Numbered from the stretch's first letter, positions 1 to 10,440 are shown. The stretch: DNA of 64,000 nt from Doryteuthis pealeii (GCA_023376005.1 CM042141.1:99328097-99392096), one strand, 5' to 3'. The notes: generated by a model not told the origin, from the letters alone. A program made the numbers and translations.

Positions 1-6
1 TCTTAC

Positions 7-132
7 CTCCCTGACTGAAGTACTTTCTCTGATAAAAAAGAAATTATAACTTCCAAGGTAATGATCAATTTTTCCACCTGGGACGAATGACATGGGAATC
101 AATTCTACTCCAAGTCTATGGCGAGGTATTGT
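7..132 (-). CDS. C2CD5: C2CD5 exon: FVPGGKI.HYLG...FFIRE block
   Basis: Acceptor TTCTTCTTTTTGTAG, donor GGGAG|GTAAGA, the intron starting at the very edge of the window. Forty-two whole codons: TIPRHRLGVELIPMSFVPGG, KIDHYLGSYNFFFIREST, SVRE. Vertebrate C2CD5 has VKMTPLSFIPGAKITKYLG and INMFFIRETTSLREE here. The final module, ending in GGNAVVSY and SGDAV motifs in vertebrates, should lie to the left of base 1. Confidence 0.94.
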
Positions 133-195
133 CTACAAAAAGAAGAAAACAAAGTTATCATTTATAACATAAAGATCCATTCATAACTATTAGGG

Positions 196-198
<3 letters not shown>

Positions 199-239
<41 letters not shown>
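199..239. repeat. (AT)n microsatellite
   Basis: Uninterrupted AT dinucleotides in the intron next to the last exon of the window. Confidence 0.97.
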
Positions 240-241
<2 letters not shown>

Positions 242-319
242 CTAAGTTTAAATTTCCTATTATCTTCCTAATATCTTCATATATATTAATTTAATGCTTC
301 AAAAGAGTCCAGTAAAATC

Positions 320-1140
320 ATTTTGTAAGCTTTCTAAGAAAGGGAACGTTTGGCCTAATATAAGCTATGAGTTGGCTGCTTATGAAATTTAACATACAAA
401 TATATTTCAAACACTCTCATCTCTGTCTCTACACCCACTGAGAAACTAACATATATAACGAGGAGGTAATCAAGATATACATAGAGAGTGGGAAAGTGAT
501 TTGCAGAATGTAAAATAAGAGATGGGTCAGTTTTTGATTTCATTGCAAATTATGACTAATTAGAACCACTTAAAATGGAATATTTTTCAAACATAATCCT
601 AGAACTAAGGAATAATTTAGTATAATTTTCATGTCATTAAACTAAACAGTAAAAAAGTCTTTGGGTAATTCCATGTCAAATCATCCAGAAAAAAGTAAAA
701 TTGTCACCCACCCCCTTCATTTAAAAAAATGTTTTTTTCCAGGTTTGGACTATGTTAACATTAGACGATCCCCAAAATTTGAGTTTCCAATTTCAAAGAT
801 TGGCAGAGTTATGTCGATTTTTAGCTCTCCAAATTTGGTGGGGTTGGCGTAAATAAATGGTGACTTTTTGTAATCTGAAAAGCTACAACATCAGTTAAAA
901 TTTTGAAAATCAGAAATCATTAATAATTCAAGATTGGTTCGACATAACTCCGCCAATTTTTGGAAGCTCAAATTTTGGGAATTGGCTAACTTTATTATAA
1001 TCCACACTTGGATAAAATTTCAGAAAAATTGAAGGGGGTGGGTAACATGGCCTGGATGATTGGACAAGGAATTACCCCTTCAGGAGACAAACATTGATTC
1101 ATTCAGCTTTAGTGTAATAATAATATATATATATGAAGTA
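320..1140. repeat. Dispersed repeat X, copy 1 (interrupted)
   Basis: Carries GGGAACGTTTGGCCTAAT near 345, then a tract shared with 34570-35010 (AGAAACTAACATATATAA, GAGGAGGTAATCAAGATATA, ATGGGTCAG, GACTAATTAGAACCA). An inverted copy of part lies at 42260-42540. The copy is split at 663-1077 by an inverted-repeat element; the right part resumes with GGAGACAAACATTGATTC. Family unknown. Confidence 0.7.
663..1077. mobile_element. Long-inverted-repeat MITE, family GGGTAATTCC, nested in repeat X
   Basis: Ends GGGTAATTCCATGTC and its complement. The arms continue through the CCACCCCCTTCA motif and the 'AAATTTGAG...CCAATT' tract for well over 100 bp each. A second copy lies at 8998-9530. No transposase. 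The uninterrupted site is preserved in the repeat X copy near 34951-34960. Confidence 0.75.
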
Positions 1141-1179
1141 GTCAAACAGTGTGTTTGAGAATGGCGAAGGCCGACAATT

Positions 1180-1357
1180 TGTGGGAGATTATGTGCTTAA
1201 TTAAAGTCATACCTAATTATGTTAATTAATTAAGTATAACTAAATGAATTAGTTTACGCTTTACATTTAAACTGATATGTACGCCTAATTCATTTAGTTA
1301 TAATTAATTAATTAACATAATTAGGTATGACTTTAATTAAGCACATAATCTCTCACA
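1180..1357. repeat. Perfect-like palindrome with about 70-bp arms
   Basis: The left arm from TGTGGGAGATTATGTGC is repeated inverted to GCACATAATCTCTCACA, with a loop of about 35 bp. AT-rich foldback element. (AT)n lies next to it at 1360-1388. Confidence 0.85.
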
Positions 1358-1858
1358 ATATATATATATATTTATATATATATATATAGTGTTCAATTGT
1401 CGCTTTCACTTTTTTGTTACAGTGACATTAGTAATTTATCCAAGAGTGCTCAATTTTAACTAAATACATTATGTATTTTTTGGAATAGTTATTAATTTTA
1501 AACAGGAGAGATACTGGAATAGAACAGTGAAACACTATAAATTAGTGATATTAAATTCCTAAAATATAATTAGAATTAAACCTTAACTGTTTTCACTAGT
1601 TATTATTTATAATTAGAATTAAATTAAAAACAATATGGAGATGAAAATTAAGAAATAAATAAATGAATAGAATAAGCTGCATGTGGCAATAGAGAAAAAA
1701 ATATGAACTAACATAACGTTCAACCGTTATTATTGGAAAAGATGTTTATCTGAGTTTAACTAAGTAATGACATTAACTTAATCAAGTATAAGGTAGGGTC
1801 CTGAAGAGATCATTTAGATTAAAACCATGGTAGACCCATGACTCTTCTCCACTATTAC

Positions 1859-1893
<35 letters not shown>

Positions 1894-1904
1894 CCCAGGA
1901 CACC

Positions 1905-1990
1905 CATTTGGGGGGTGGGGCTGAGGAGGAGTCTTGCCCCCTCTTCAGGGGATATAATCAGCATATTCTAAGCCCTGCAGACAGGGCAAT
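1905..1990 (-). repeat. Fragment of the 590-bp dispersed repeat (3' end)
   Basis: The text GGGAGTCTT-like, CCCCTCTTCAGGGG, CATATTCTA and CTGCAGACAGGGC matches, diverged, the 3' end of the abundant repeat best seen at 10940-11545. (AT)n lies just before it at 1859-1893. Confidence 0.55.
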
Positions 1991-2121
1991 TTTAATACGT
2001 AGAGTAGGGTGAATGGCTAGCAGAATTGAAAATTGAAATTTTCAAACTGGGTTAAAATTTCAGCCAAGGTAGTTGATGTTCAATTTATGTTCAATTTAAA
2101 AAAATGTAAAAAAATACTCAC

Positions 2122-2162
2122 ATGATACTTCATACCATTTTCAACTTTGAAAAATTTTGGAG
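2122..2162 (-). CDS. C2CD5: Candidate 41-nt C2CD5 exon
   Basis: The previous exon ends in phase 1 and the following one starts in phase 0, so an exon of length 3n+2 is required between them. A 41-nt segment with acceptor TTTTCTTTTTTCAG and donor CAT|GTGAGT fits exactly and is open: A-P-K-F-F-K-V-E-N-G-M-K-Y-H. No repeat covers it. I cannot show conservation; the case rests on phase, splice strength and position. Confidence 0.6.
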
Positions 2163-2381
2163 CTGAAAAAAGAAAACATTGAATATTCAAATTATTTGAT
2201 ACAATCAATAATTTTGAGAAGCTTCATTAATTGTTTCCAAATTAAAGGAGAAGATTGAAATTTATATTTTATTTTTCTATTTCTGTAACAAAATGGATCA
2301 ATTGAAAAGGTGCTTAATGCAAAATGAGTCCAAATAATCTTAGAAAATGTAACAAAGTTGTTTAGCATTGAAATTGAATAT

Positions 2382-2770
2382 AATGGTACCTTGACCTACA
2401 AGTACCCTGACTTACGAGTTTTACGAATTACAAACTGTCACTCACTTTGTATTTATTTGGATTATTCGGACTATTGTCCTCATCTTTATTTTTATCTGTT
2501 GGTTGATTTTTTAAAATATTATTTATAAAAAAAAGCACAACATTAAAACATTAAATTCTATTTTATTATTTTTATACAATACACTGCTATTTTTTTTATT
2601 TAACAAAAAAAAAAAACCCAAGAAAATTTGGTATTTTTTTTTTGGGGGGGGGGAGTTGGAACGGATTAATGGCATTCCAGTTTATTTCAATGAGGAAAAT
2701 TAATTTGATATATAAAAAAATTTTGTTACAAACAGAATACAATGAACTTGTAAGTCAAGGTACCACTGTA
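2382..2770. mobile_element. MITE with GGTACCTTGAC termini
   Basis: Left end ATGGTACCTTGACCTACAAG and right end CTTGTAAGTCAAGGTACCA are inverted copies. About 390 bp, no coding capacity; the interior has poly-T and poly-G tracts. A fragment of SINE C (TTGTCCTCATCTTTATT) sits inside near 2470-2500. Confidence 0.65.
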
Positions 2771-2987
2771 TTTTACTTATTTTCTATGTTCACATTTTAA
2801 TCTTTTGTATATAAACGGATATATTTAACCAGAAACAAGCTCAACGATACACCACAATTTTGACTTTCAAAATTAAAAAGAGTAAACAAAATTAAATAAA
2901 ATAAAAATTAACCTTTGAACTGTGCACAATAAATTTTCAAAGCTTATTTCAGGTAGTAAATATGTATATGTGAACCTTAGAAATACA

Positions 2988-3036
2988 CTGTGTGTGTGTG
3001 TGTGTGTGTATATATGTATATATATATATATATATA
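2988..3036. repeat. (TG)n(TA)n microsatellite
   Basis: Compound TG then TA repeat. A further (AT)n lies at 3170-3196. Confidence 0.95.
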
Positions 3037-3163
3037 ATTTGTGTATGTCTTTTTTTCTGTATATGAGTGCTTACATCTTAACACATGACTTTACACCACT
3101 ATATAATTACGATTGATTGTCCACTTTTCCATCTGATGATTGGTAATAGACTTCTAGTGTTCA

Positions 3164-3203
<40 letters not shown>

Positions 3204-3365
3204 CATATATTTGTAAAGTTATTTATATAAATATAAACTAAATGTGCAGTATACCGTGTCATAGTTCTCTCAACCCTCCTGGATGGTATACAAAGCGGAT
3301 GCCCACAGACTACATATCTACTACATGCATCACTTGTGCAGTATATCAAATGTCAAGTGGTGACA

Positions 3366-3735
3366 ACATATTTCAAACAGGACCATCCTGAAGAGAACTG
3401 GGCTCCCTGGCATGCATGAAATACTTGTCCAACGCAACCTGAGATGGGCTGGCCACTTAAACAGACTTGGGGATGACAGACTGCCAAAGCAGATTCTCTA
3501 CTCTCAACTGAGAGATAGATCATGTGGAATCGGTAAACCAAAGCTCAGGTACAAAAACAACATCAAGAGAAACCTGAAGGACTTTAACATCCCCATAAGG
3601 AGTTGGCAAGACGCGACCAGAGACCGAATAAATTGGAGGAAAAGGATTTGCGTGGTGTCATCGTCGGATACGATTGACAGCAAATGGGAATTATATAAAC
3701 ATATATGTTTAACTGTAAAAAGAATGTTTTTATAA
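3366..3735 (+). pseudogene. Non-LTR retrotransposon C-terminal fragment
   Basis: An open stretch encodes LRWAGHLNRLGDDRLPKQIL, then KPKLRYKNNIKRNLKDF and SWQDATRDRINWR. The R-W-x-G-H-x-x-R, RLPK(Q)xLY, and W...A.DR..WR pattern is the region after reverse transcriptase in many metazoan LINEs. No reverse transcriptase core is attached, so it is a dead 5'-truncated piece. It lies in the intron antisense to C2CD5. Confidence 0.75.
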
Positions 3736-3756
3736 ATTGTCTCTATGACAATTTAT

Positions 3757-3810
3757 GCTGTGTGTGTGTGTGTGTGTGTGTGTGCTGTGTGTGTGTGTGT
3801 GTGTGTGTGG

Positions 3811-3849
<39 letters not shown>
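3757..3849. repeat. (TG)n microsatellite, interrupted
   Basis: Three TG runs separated by single CTG/GCTG interruptions. Confidence 0.97.
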
Positions 3850-3853
<4 letters not shown>

Positions 3854-4014
3854 GTATTTAAACTTTTAATACCGAGGAATATTATTAATCTAATATGTGA
3901 AATATGATAAGAAAACATTCCTCATTCATAGAAATCCAATAGAAAAACAATTATTTTATTACATTTCAGAATTTGCTTTTCATTTCATTTCAATTTTCTT
4001 TTCTTGATCATTTT

Positions 4015-4455
4015 ACTTGTTCAAGGATTCTTTCAAGCTGTGTCAGTGTTACTGTATGGTTGCACCACTTGGACTCAAACGAAACGCTTAGAGAAAAAAA
4101 CTGGTTGGGAAATATACAAGGATGCTGTGTGCTGGTTTGAACAAATCCTGGAAGCAGCACCTTACAAAAAAGCAGCTGTATCACTACTTACCTCCTATCA
4201 CACAAACCATCCAAGTAAGATGAACAAGACATGTTGAATACGGCTGGGGTAGTAAGGATGAACTCATAAGTGATGTTCTCCTGTGGACAACTACATACCA
4301 GTGTAGGCCGACCAGCAAAAAACTTACATTCATCAGCTCTTTGCAGACACTGGATGCTGTGCTGAGGACTTGCTGGGACCAATGATGGATAGGGATTGGG
4401 ATTGGGATTGGGATTGGGGTGGTGACAGGGAGTCATGAGAATCTGTGCTGTCAGC
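4015..4455 (+). pseudogene. Non-LTR retrotransposon C-terminal fragment, second subtype
   Basis: Contains LLYGCTTWTQTKRLEKK followed, with stops and frame changes, by the remains of a DELISDVLLW-type and DTGC-type tail. The same subtype lies on the minus strand at 28740-29170. An internal (GGGATT)n run at about 4390-4420 is a local expansion. Non-functional. Confidence 0.7.
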
Positions 4456-4845
4456 ATGACATAATGATGTGTTAATTAAGTTTTTATAAATTAGCTAAAG
4501 TTGCAACTGAACTTACAAGTCACCATCAATTTAATGACATTAAATTATCTTAGTGATAATTATTTTCTACTTTTATTTAGCTACTCTGGTGTAAAATAGA
4601 GAAACAACACTTAGATAAATATAAAAACAAAAATAATTGAGGAAAATAATCAAGGGAGATAACTATATAATTCAAACTTTTCTTTCTCACAAACTATTTT
4701 TTTTTTTTTCAACCATAAAATTAAAACTAAATTAAGAGCTTCAAGCAATATATATTCCTTCATTTATTTTTTTAAACATATTTCTATTCTATCATTATTT
4801 TTCATTCTTTAACACTAATTAATCAAAATTCACAAAGAAAAATAA

Positions 4846-5112
4846 TATATATATATATATATATATAAGTTAAAGTAGCATGGGTATGGAGTCAACATTT
4901 GGTTACTGATAGTTTCGCATCTATATGATCTTTAGACCAGACTGAAGATTGCATAGACGAGAAACTGTCAGTAACCAGGTGTTGACTCTAGGTCCATGCT
5001 ACCTTAACTCAAATATAAATGCTCTATTAATGATATTGAGCACTGTCTGCTTGGAAATATAGCACCCATATTACCTACAATATATATATATATATATATT
5101 ATATATATTATT
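4846..5112. mobile_element. Foldback MITE flanked by (AT)n
   Basis: The arm TTAAAGTAGCATGGGTATGG...GTTACTGATAGTTTC (from about 4868) is repeated inverted as GAAACTGTCAGTAACC...CCATGCTACCTTAA (to about 5006), arms about 55 bp. AT repeats occur at 4846-4866 and 5081-5108. Confidence 0.7.
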
Positions 5113-5526
5113 TTTTCTTTATCATTAACATTAATTCAAAAGGGCCTCAAATTTTTATATAGCTTAGGGCCTCAACAAGTAAAAGTCTGACCCTGGGTAG
5201 TAATATTATCTTGAAATTTTATTCTTATTAAATAAAGCCGTCAATTATTATTAATTTTGGACTATAATTCTAAAATTAAAATGAAGAAAAAAATAGTCAA
5301 AAAATAAGATAATATTGATATAGAATTTAGTTTTATGACACATTGATTTCCCTCATAAAACATTCTAATTTCTTTAAAGTTACAAAATATTTCTAGTCAA
5401 AAAAATGTGTTTCCTGAATTTTATGTAAAATTTTCAAGTATTTAAAAAATCTTGTTAAATATTTGGATAAATAACTACCTTAATTTCACTTACTTTATTT
5501 ACTCTAATTATTAGTAGTAATAATAT
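5113..5526. other. Unannotated AT-rich intron
   Basis: No coding similarity, inverted repeat or tandem repeat that I can support. Confidence 0.5.
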
Positions 5527-5864
5527 TACCGTGTTTCCCTGAATATAAGACAGGGCTAATTTTCACTCCGAAATGAATAACACTAGGGCTTATTTTGGGG
5601 GGATGTCTTATTCTTCATATATCGAAAGTCAACAATTATTTCTAAATAAACAAAAATGATGAAAAACGATTTACATTTCTTTACTATTAACATGTTCTTT
5701 TATTCAAAATATCAATGATGAAAATTCATTCAAAAATAATCCCATCATCATCATCATTCTCAGGAATGTTATTGCTCTTAACTTGAGATTATTTTAAAAT
5801 CATCCTTAAAAATCACACTAGGTCTTATTTTGCAGGTAGGTCTTATTTTCAGGGAAACATGGTA
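5527..5864. mobile_element. MITE with CCGTGTTTCCCTGAA termini
   Basis: Left end TACCGTGTTTCCCTGAATA and right end TTTTCAGGGAAACATGGTA are inverted. The interior repeats the 'TAAGAC..GGCTTATTTT' and 'GGTCTTATTTT' blocks seen in a widespread animal MITE class. About 338 bp, non-coding, flanked by TA. Confidence 0.65.
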
Positions 5865-6127
5865 TCTTGAATTTTTTTTTTAGATGAAGCACTATCAACT
5901 ATTATTAATTTTTGACAATTATTTGAAAATTAAAACGAAAAAAAAAAATATAGTAAAAAATCATAATATTCACACAGAATTTAGTTTTGAGAGACACTGA
6001 TTTTTCCCATAAAAAACTCAAATTTACTATAAAATTACAATATTTTTATGAAGAATATATTGTGTGAAATTTAGATATATTTAGAAAATATTTATTAAAT
6101 ATTTAGGTAAGAAAGTAGCAAATAAAG

Positions 6128-6385
6128 TCTGAGGTGTGTCCTATTGTCAGTATCCCCCAGACAGCAAGGGAGTCTATCCCCTTTTCACTAGTGCTAAACC
6201 AGGGACCAACTCAGTGCACAAATAGCACAGCTTGGATCTCTGTGGTAAAGTGGGGAACTGATGGTAGGTATGGCACCTCACCTCAGATGCACAAATAATC
6301 TCCCTTGTCTAGTGCTAGTGAAAAGGGTATAGACACCCTCACTGTTTGGCTGATATCAACAATAAGCCACGCTGTCAACTTTAAT
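6128..6385. repeat. SINE A pieces in inverted orientation
   Basis: 6128-6225 is a minus-strand SINE A tail (CAGACAGCAAGGGAGTCTAT); 6226-6385 is a plus-strand body (AGCACAGCTTGGATCT, CACCTCAGATGC, CTAGTGCTAGTGAAAAGGG). Together they form an inverted pair between two C2CD5 exons. Confidence 0.65.
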
Positions 6386-6491
6386 TTGGGTAAGTAACTA
6401 CCTAAAAAAAATCCTCAGATTTATACAATCAATAATTTTAAAGAAAACAATTTTTGAGAGAATGAAAAAAGTGGTTGAATGTTTAATTGAC

Positions 6492-6614
6492 CTTGTGAAG
6501 TGACTCTTGATATAACAGGACTGTCTTGTATTTCTTCCATAGTAAACATCATATCAGGATCTTGTTCACAAGAACTATTGGACGGTACACCCAAAAGGAG
6601 GGAAGAACCATGGT
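6492..6614 (-). CDS. C2CD5: C2CD5 exon: variable acidic linker
   Basis: Acceptor TTGTATTTTTCAG, donor CACAAG|GTCAAT. Two bases finish Asp, 40 codons follow, one base remains. It contains HGSSLLLGVPSNSSCEQ, DPDMMFTMEEIQDSPVIS and RVTSQ. The position corresponds to the poorly conserved vertebrate linker around DNEELLQFPLELCSD. The donor has C at +3, which is unusual, but phase and the next exon support it. The open frame continues 24 codons past the donor before a stop, so a retained end is possible. Confidence 0.75.
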
Positions 6615-6790
6615 CTGAAAAATACAATTAGTAGAATAAATTGAAATATCAAAGACAATATAATGAATAATAATGAAATTATTGCACAGAGTGTTCAGGT
6701 ACACTACAAACTCATCAAAGGTACATGTATAGTACACAGAATAATATACAAATGTCAGGAAAATGAACAGTGTATTGTCATGAGATATAT

Positions 6791-7113
6791 ACAAGGTGTG
6801 TCAAAAAAAGTATCGAGATTGAAGCTGTATTTACCAAGATAGGAATGAACAATAAATGTAATGTTAATTCTTTTCAGAATACAAGGTGTGTCATAAAAGT
6901 ATCGAGATTGAAGCTGTATTTACAAAGATAGGAATGAACAATAAATGTAATGTTAATTCTTTTCAGAATACAAGGTGTGTTAAAAAATACAGATTTTAAA
7001 GCTGTATTTACCAAGATAGAAATGAAGAATGAATGGAACGTTAATTTTTTTCAGAATACAAGGTGTGTCAAAAATTACAAAAAATCTTGGTACTTTTCTG
7101 ACACACCTTGTAT
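6791..7113. mobile_element. Mariner-type MITE with iterated ends
   Basis: The end ACAAGGTGTGTCA is repeated at about 6791, 6881, 6970 and 7059, each followed by an AGTATCGAGATTGAAGC-like block and GCTGTATTTACCAAGAT. The element closes with the inverse TGACACACCTTGTA. The module period is about 90 bp. Relatives lie at 9883-10137 and 56329-56636. Confidence 0.75.
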
Positions 7114-8328
7114 GTGTGCATATGTTGTAGAATTACCCCATAATGATGTAACATGAGAGAGAGAGAGAGAATGAAAAGAGCCAGTAGGTTAGCATAGACA
7201 TTTTTTAAGGATGAATCATCATAATGCCACATAGCATTTTTTCTAGTGTCAAGTGGTTAAGTGTAGAAGAGTGAGAGATGAGAGTGCGGAGTGAGTTTGG
7301 GATAATGCGTTGACGGAGTGAGATATGGGCTCTTGCTCTCAGCAGTTGTGACTTGGGGGAAAATCAAAATCTCATGAGAAAAAGAAGTGGCCTTGTGTTA
7401 TTACTAAAAACGCTTAATGGCACAAGGCAAGATGTCCTTCAGCACCCCAAGTTGATTTTCAAACTCTAAACATCACAGAATTGCCAGTCAACTCAATATC
7501 AGCCCAGCAACCGGATTTGAGCCTCTCCACATAGCACAGAAGATGAGATAAGTATACAACTGATATTTTTACTATCAACATGTTATCACTCCATTCTGAC
7601 ATAAGAGCCATAACATTACAGTAAGTCCTTTTTGGTTCTACTTTTTGTTGTCTGTGATAACCGTGTCAAACATCATGATTGTCAGTATAAAATTTATTTC
7701 CACCAATAATCATTTCTAGCAGTCAGCAAAGCAAAGGGAGAAAGAAAGAAAGAAAAACGGACGAAAGTGGCTAACTGCTTTTTCACCAGCTGCATACGTG
7801 TTGTTGAAGCCAGGGCGGTCTTTGCTTCTTTTCTTCTCTCAGAACTCCATTTTATCTAATAATATTAACTAATCGGCTCATTCCACGTCACTGTGGACCC
7901 ACAAATATCAACTGATTCTTTACTGACATGTAAACAACTGTTTTATTCTCGGATGTTTGCATTCAAAAATATTTCCTTAGATTATTTCATTTGTAAACAA
8001 AATGTTGACACTCAGATTGTTTTCATTCCAAAAATATTTCTCTTAAATTTTTTTGTTTTGAATCTAAACATCAAATTACTAAAATAATTAATTGAGATAC
8101 TTAATTATTTTACTTGTGTGTATATAAAAAGGGAGGCATATCAGGTATAGTGTTGGTGAGTTACAGGAAGCATGGAGGTTCTTACCCCAAAAATCCCTCT
8201 TGGACCTTGGGAAGTTTTTGTTACCTTTATATTTATTTTGATTCTCTTTCAATTAAATCTAAGAAGTAAAATTAAATTCTGCTTTTTCATTTGTGTGAAG
8301 GAATTAGAATAAGAAAAAAATGACACAA

Positions 8329-8331
<3 letters not shown>
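7114..8331. other. Intron without recognised genes
   Basis: Contains a short (GA)n at about 7155-7170 and an AAAG run at 7742-7755. Otherwise I see no coding match or clear repeat; the short open frames are low-complexity chance frames. Confidence 0.5.

Positions 8332-8381
<50 letters not shown>
8332..8381. repeat. (AT)n microsatellite
   Basis: About 25 AT units. A second run lies at 8657-8686. Confidence 0.97.
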
Positions 8382-8383
<2 letters not shown>

Positions 8384-8394
8384 ACTGGGAGAGG

Positions 8395-8640
8395 ATGGCT
8401 ACGAATCGTGTGGTTTAGATTTTTTCATGGTAGTTGTAAGGGGTTTGAGGCAAGGCGGCTTGAGTACTCCATCCTGAAGCGGGCTTTACAAGAGCGGCAC
8501 ATGTTGGATGTCCTGGACACATTTCCTACATTTAACCCTGTCTATATATGTGATGTGTGTGGCAGGGCTTGCCTGTCGAAGCCTGGGCTTCTCAGTCACA
8601 TAGAAACTGAACTGCTTGTAAAAATGGTCTTCTTCTGTGA
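8395..8640 (+). pseudogene. Non-LTR retrotransposon tail with C2H2 finger
   Basis: Encodes RRLEYSILKRALQERHMLDV and YICDVCGRACLSKPGLLSH. A C-x2-C...GL.SH finger at the end of the ORF is typical of several metazoan LINE families. No reverse transcriptase is attached. A further LINE piece (LGHVRWMND, PKDILYAELSFGKR) lies at 8683-8780 beyond an (AT)n run. Confidence 0.72.
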
Positions 8641-8652
8641 AGAGGTGGCAAT

Positions 8653-8688
<36 letters not shown>

Positions 8689-8884
8689 TCTCTGATGGCT
8701 GGGCCATGTCCGCTGGATGAATGATGGATGAATCCCGAAGGACATCCTCTATGCAGAGCTTTCATTTGGTAAGAGACAGATTGGTATATATAACAGGATC
8801 TATACAAGTTCTTTCTAATTCCCATATAAAAAGATGAAATAGAAAGATAGCTAAGATATCTATTTTTATTAATAAAATATTCAC

Positions 8885-8951
8885 CTTGCTTCCGATCAGA
8901 AATTTGGGGTTGAATTTCTCCAAGTCCTGTGCACATTCCTGTCACAGTGAT
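8885..8951 (-). CDS. C2CD5: C2CD5 exon: ITVTGMC segment
   Basis: Acceptor is a poly-T tract ending TTTTCAG; donor GCAAG|GTGAAT. Twenty-two codons plus one base: ITVTGMCTGLGEIQPQISDRKQ is split as ITVTGMCTGLGE and IQPQISDRKQ. It continues vertebrate VTVTAVAITFDK at the same point, after the DE..Q end of the previous exon. After the first six residues the sequence is lineage-specific, as expected for the disordered linker found here in vertebrates. Confidence 0.83.
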
Positions 8952-8997
8952 CTGAAAAAAAAAAAAAAAAGAGAAGGATTTACAGAAGAAGCTATAA

Positions 8998-9530
8998 GGT
9001 TAATTCCATGTGAAATCATCCAGAAAAAAGTAAAATTATCACCCACCCCCTTCAATTTTTCTGAAATTTTGTACATGTGTAGACCATGTTAACATTAGAC
9101 ACTCCCCAAAATTTGAGTTTCCAATTCCAAAAATTGGCAAAGTTATATCGATTTTTAGCTCTTAAAAGTTTGCGAGGATATTGATCTTCCTATGCAGAAA
9201 TCACCAATAACTTAAAATTGGTTACCTTTAAGACTTTTATGATAGCATTTTTGGATTCCTAGGGCTAAAATGCTTTTATAAACCAATTTTTAGTAGTAGG
9301 AAAGCTCTAGAACTCATTTTACAGACAAAAATAGATTACAAAAAGGTGCCCCTCCCTCCAAAAAAATAAAATTTGGAAAGCTAATAATCAACATAACTCT
9401 GCCAATTCTTGAAATTGGAAGCTCAAATTTTGGGGAGTATCTAACATTAACATAGTCTACAACTGGAAAAAATTTCAGAAAAATTGAAGCGGGTGGGTGA
9501 CATGGCCTGGAGGATTTGACATGGAATTAC
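8998..9530. mobile_element. Long-inverted-repeat MITE, family GGGTAATTCC, copy 2
   Basis: Starts TTAATTCCATGTGAAATC and ends ACATGGAATTAC. Both arms carry the CACCC(A/G)CCCC-TTCA and CCCCAAAATTTGAGTTTCC motifs in opposite orientation. The centre is longer than in the copy at 663-1077. It begins about 46 bp from the acceptor of the exon at 8885-8951. Confidence 0.75.
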
Positions 9531-9882
9531 ACATAAATAATACATTTTTAAAAATGGGATTATTCAAATTGTGGATTAGGATTTCTCCTTAAAATGAAAA
9601 TATCTGGACACTCTGATTAATCAAGATGTTTGAGTTGTAATTTAGGTGATGTAGTATCTTGGTATATTGATACAGGACACTTACCCCCATAGACACTGGC
9701 GGAAGTGAACACTGCCTATTTTATGATTGTTATAATAAATATTAGTATTAATCAGATCTGTTATCTTGTGGTTTACACATGATGTTTTTGATGAGAATTA
9801 AGAGATAATCTGTAAACATCGTTAAGATGAATAGAAGATATTACAGGTGGTTATCATCTGTCAAGATGTGGCAATCATTATA

Positions 9883-10137
9883 CAAGGTGTGTCAAAAAAG
9901 TATAAACATTTTTCGTACTTTTTTGACACACCTTGTATTTCGACCCACCCCCACCCCCCAAAAAAAAACAAAAAAAAACAAAAACAAACGTTGCATTCAT
10001 TAATTTTTTTTTCAGAATACAAGGTATGCCAGAAAAAAGTTCCAAATTTAAAGCTGTATTTACCAAGATAGAAATGAAGAATGAATTGAATGTTATTTTT
10101 TTAGAATACTAGGTGTGTCAAAAACTACAAAAAAATC
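9883..10137. mobile_element. Mariner-type MITE with iterated ends, second copy
   Basis: CAAGGTGTGTCAAAAAAGTA at 9883 closes inverted at 9937, followed by further modules (CAAGGTATGCCAG near 10019, GCTGTATTTACCAAGAT, AGGTGTGTCAAAAAC near 10110). It shares the roughly 90-bp module with the elements at 6791 and 56329. Confidence 0.65.
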
Positions 10138-10147
10138 TCACTACCTT

Positions 10148-10236
10148 GTACATATACATATATATATATATTATATTGTGTATCTGTGATCTGTGAATTT
10201 ATATATATATATATATATATATATTGTGTATCTGTG

Positions 10237-10277
<41 letters not shown>

Positions 10278-10294
10278 GTATCTGTGATCTGTGA

Positions 10295-10331
<37 letters not shown>

Positions 10332-10347
10332 GTATCTGTGATCTGTG

Positions 10348-10396
<49 letters not shown>

Positions 10397-10440
10397 GTAT
10401 CTGTGATCTGTGAATTTATATATATATATATATAAATTCA
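10148..10440. repeat. Compound minisatellite: (TA)n alternating with TGTGTATCTGTGATCTG
   Basis: Five copies of a 20-25-bp core (TTGTGTATCTGTGATCTGTG, one shorter) are separated by TA runs of different length. It ends with an inverted AATTCACAGACCACAGA segment. The open frames across it are artefacts of repeats. Confidence 0.92.

Noticed and set aside
6421..6491. Extension of the exon at 6492-6614 to a phase-0 donor at ATT|GTATAA
   Set aside because: It would also solve the phase mismatch, but the added residues are low complexity and the donor is poor; the 41-nt exon at 2122-2162 with strong sites is the better explanation.
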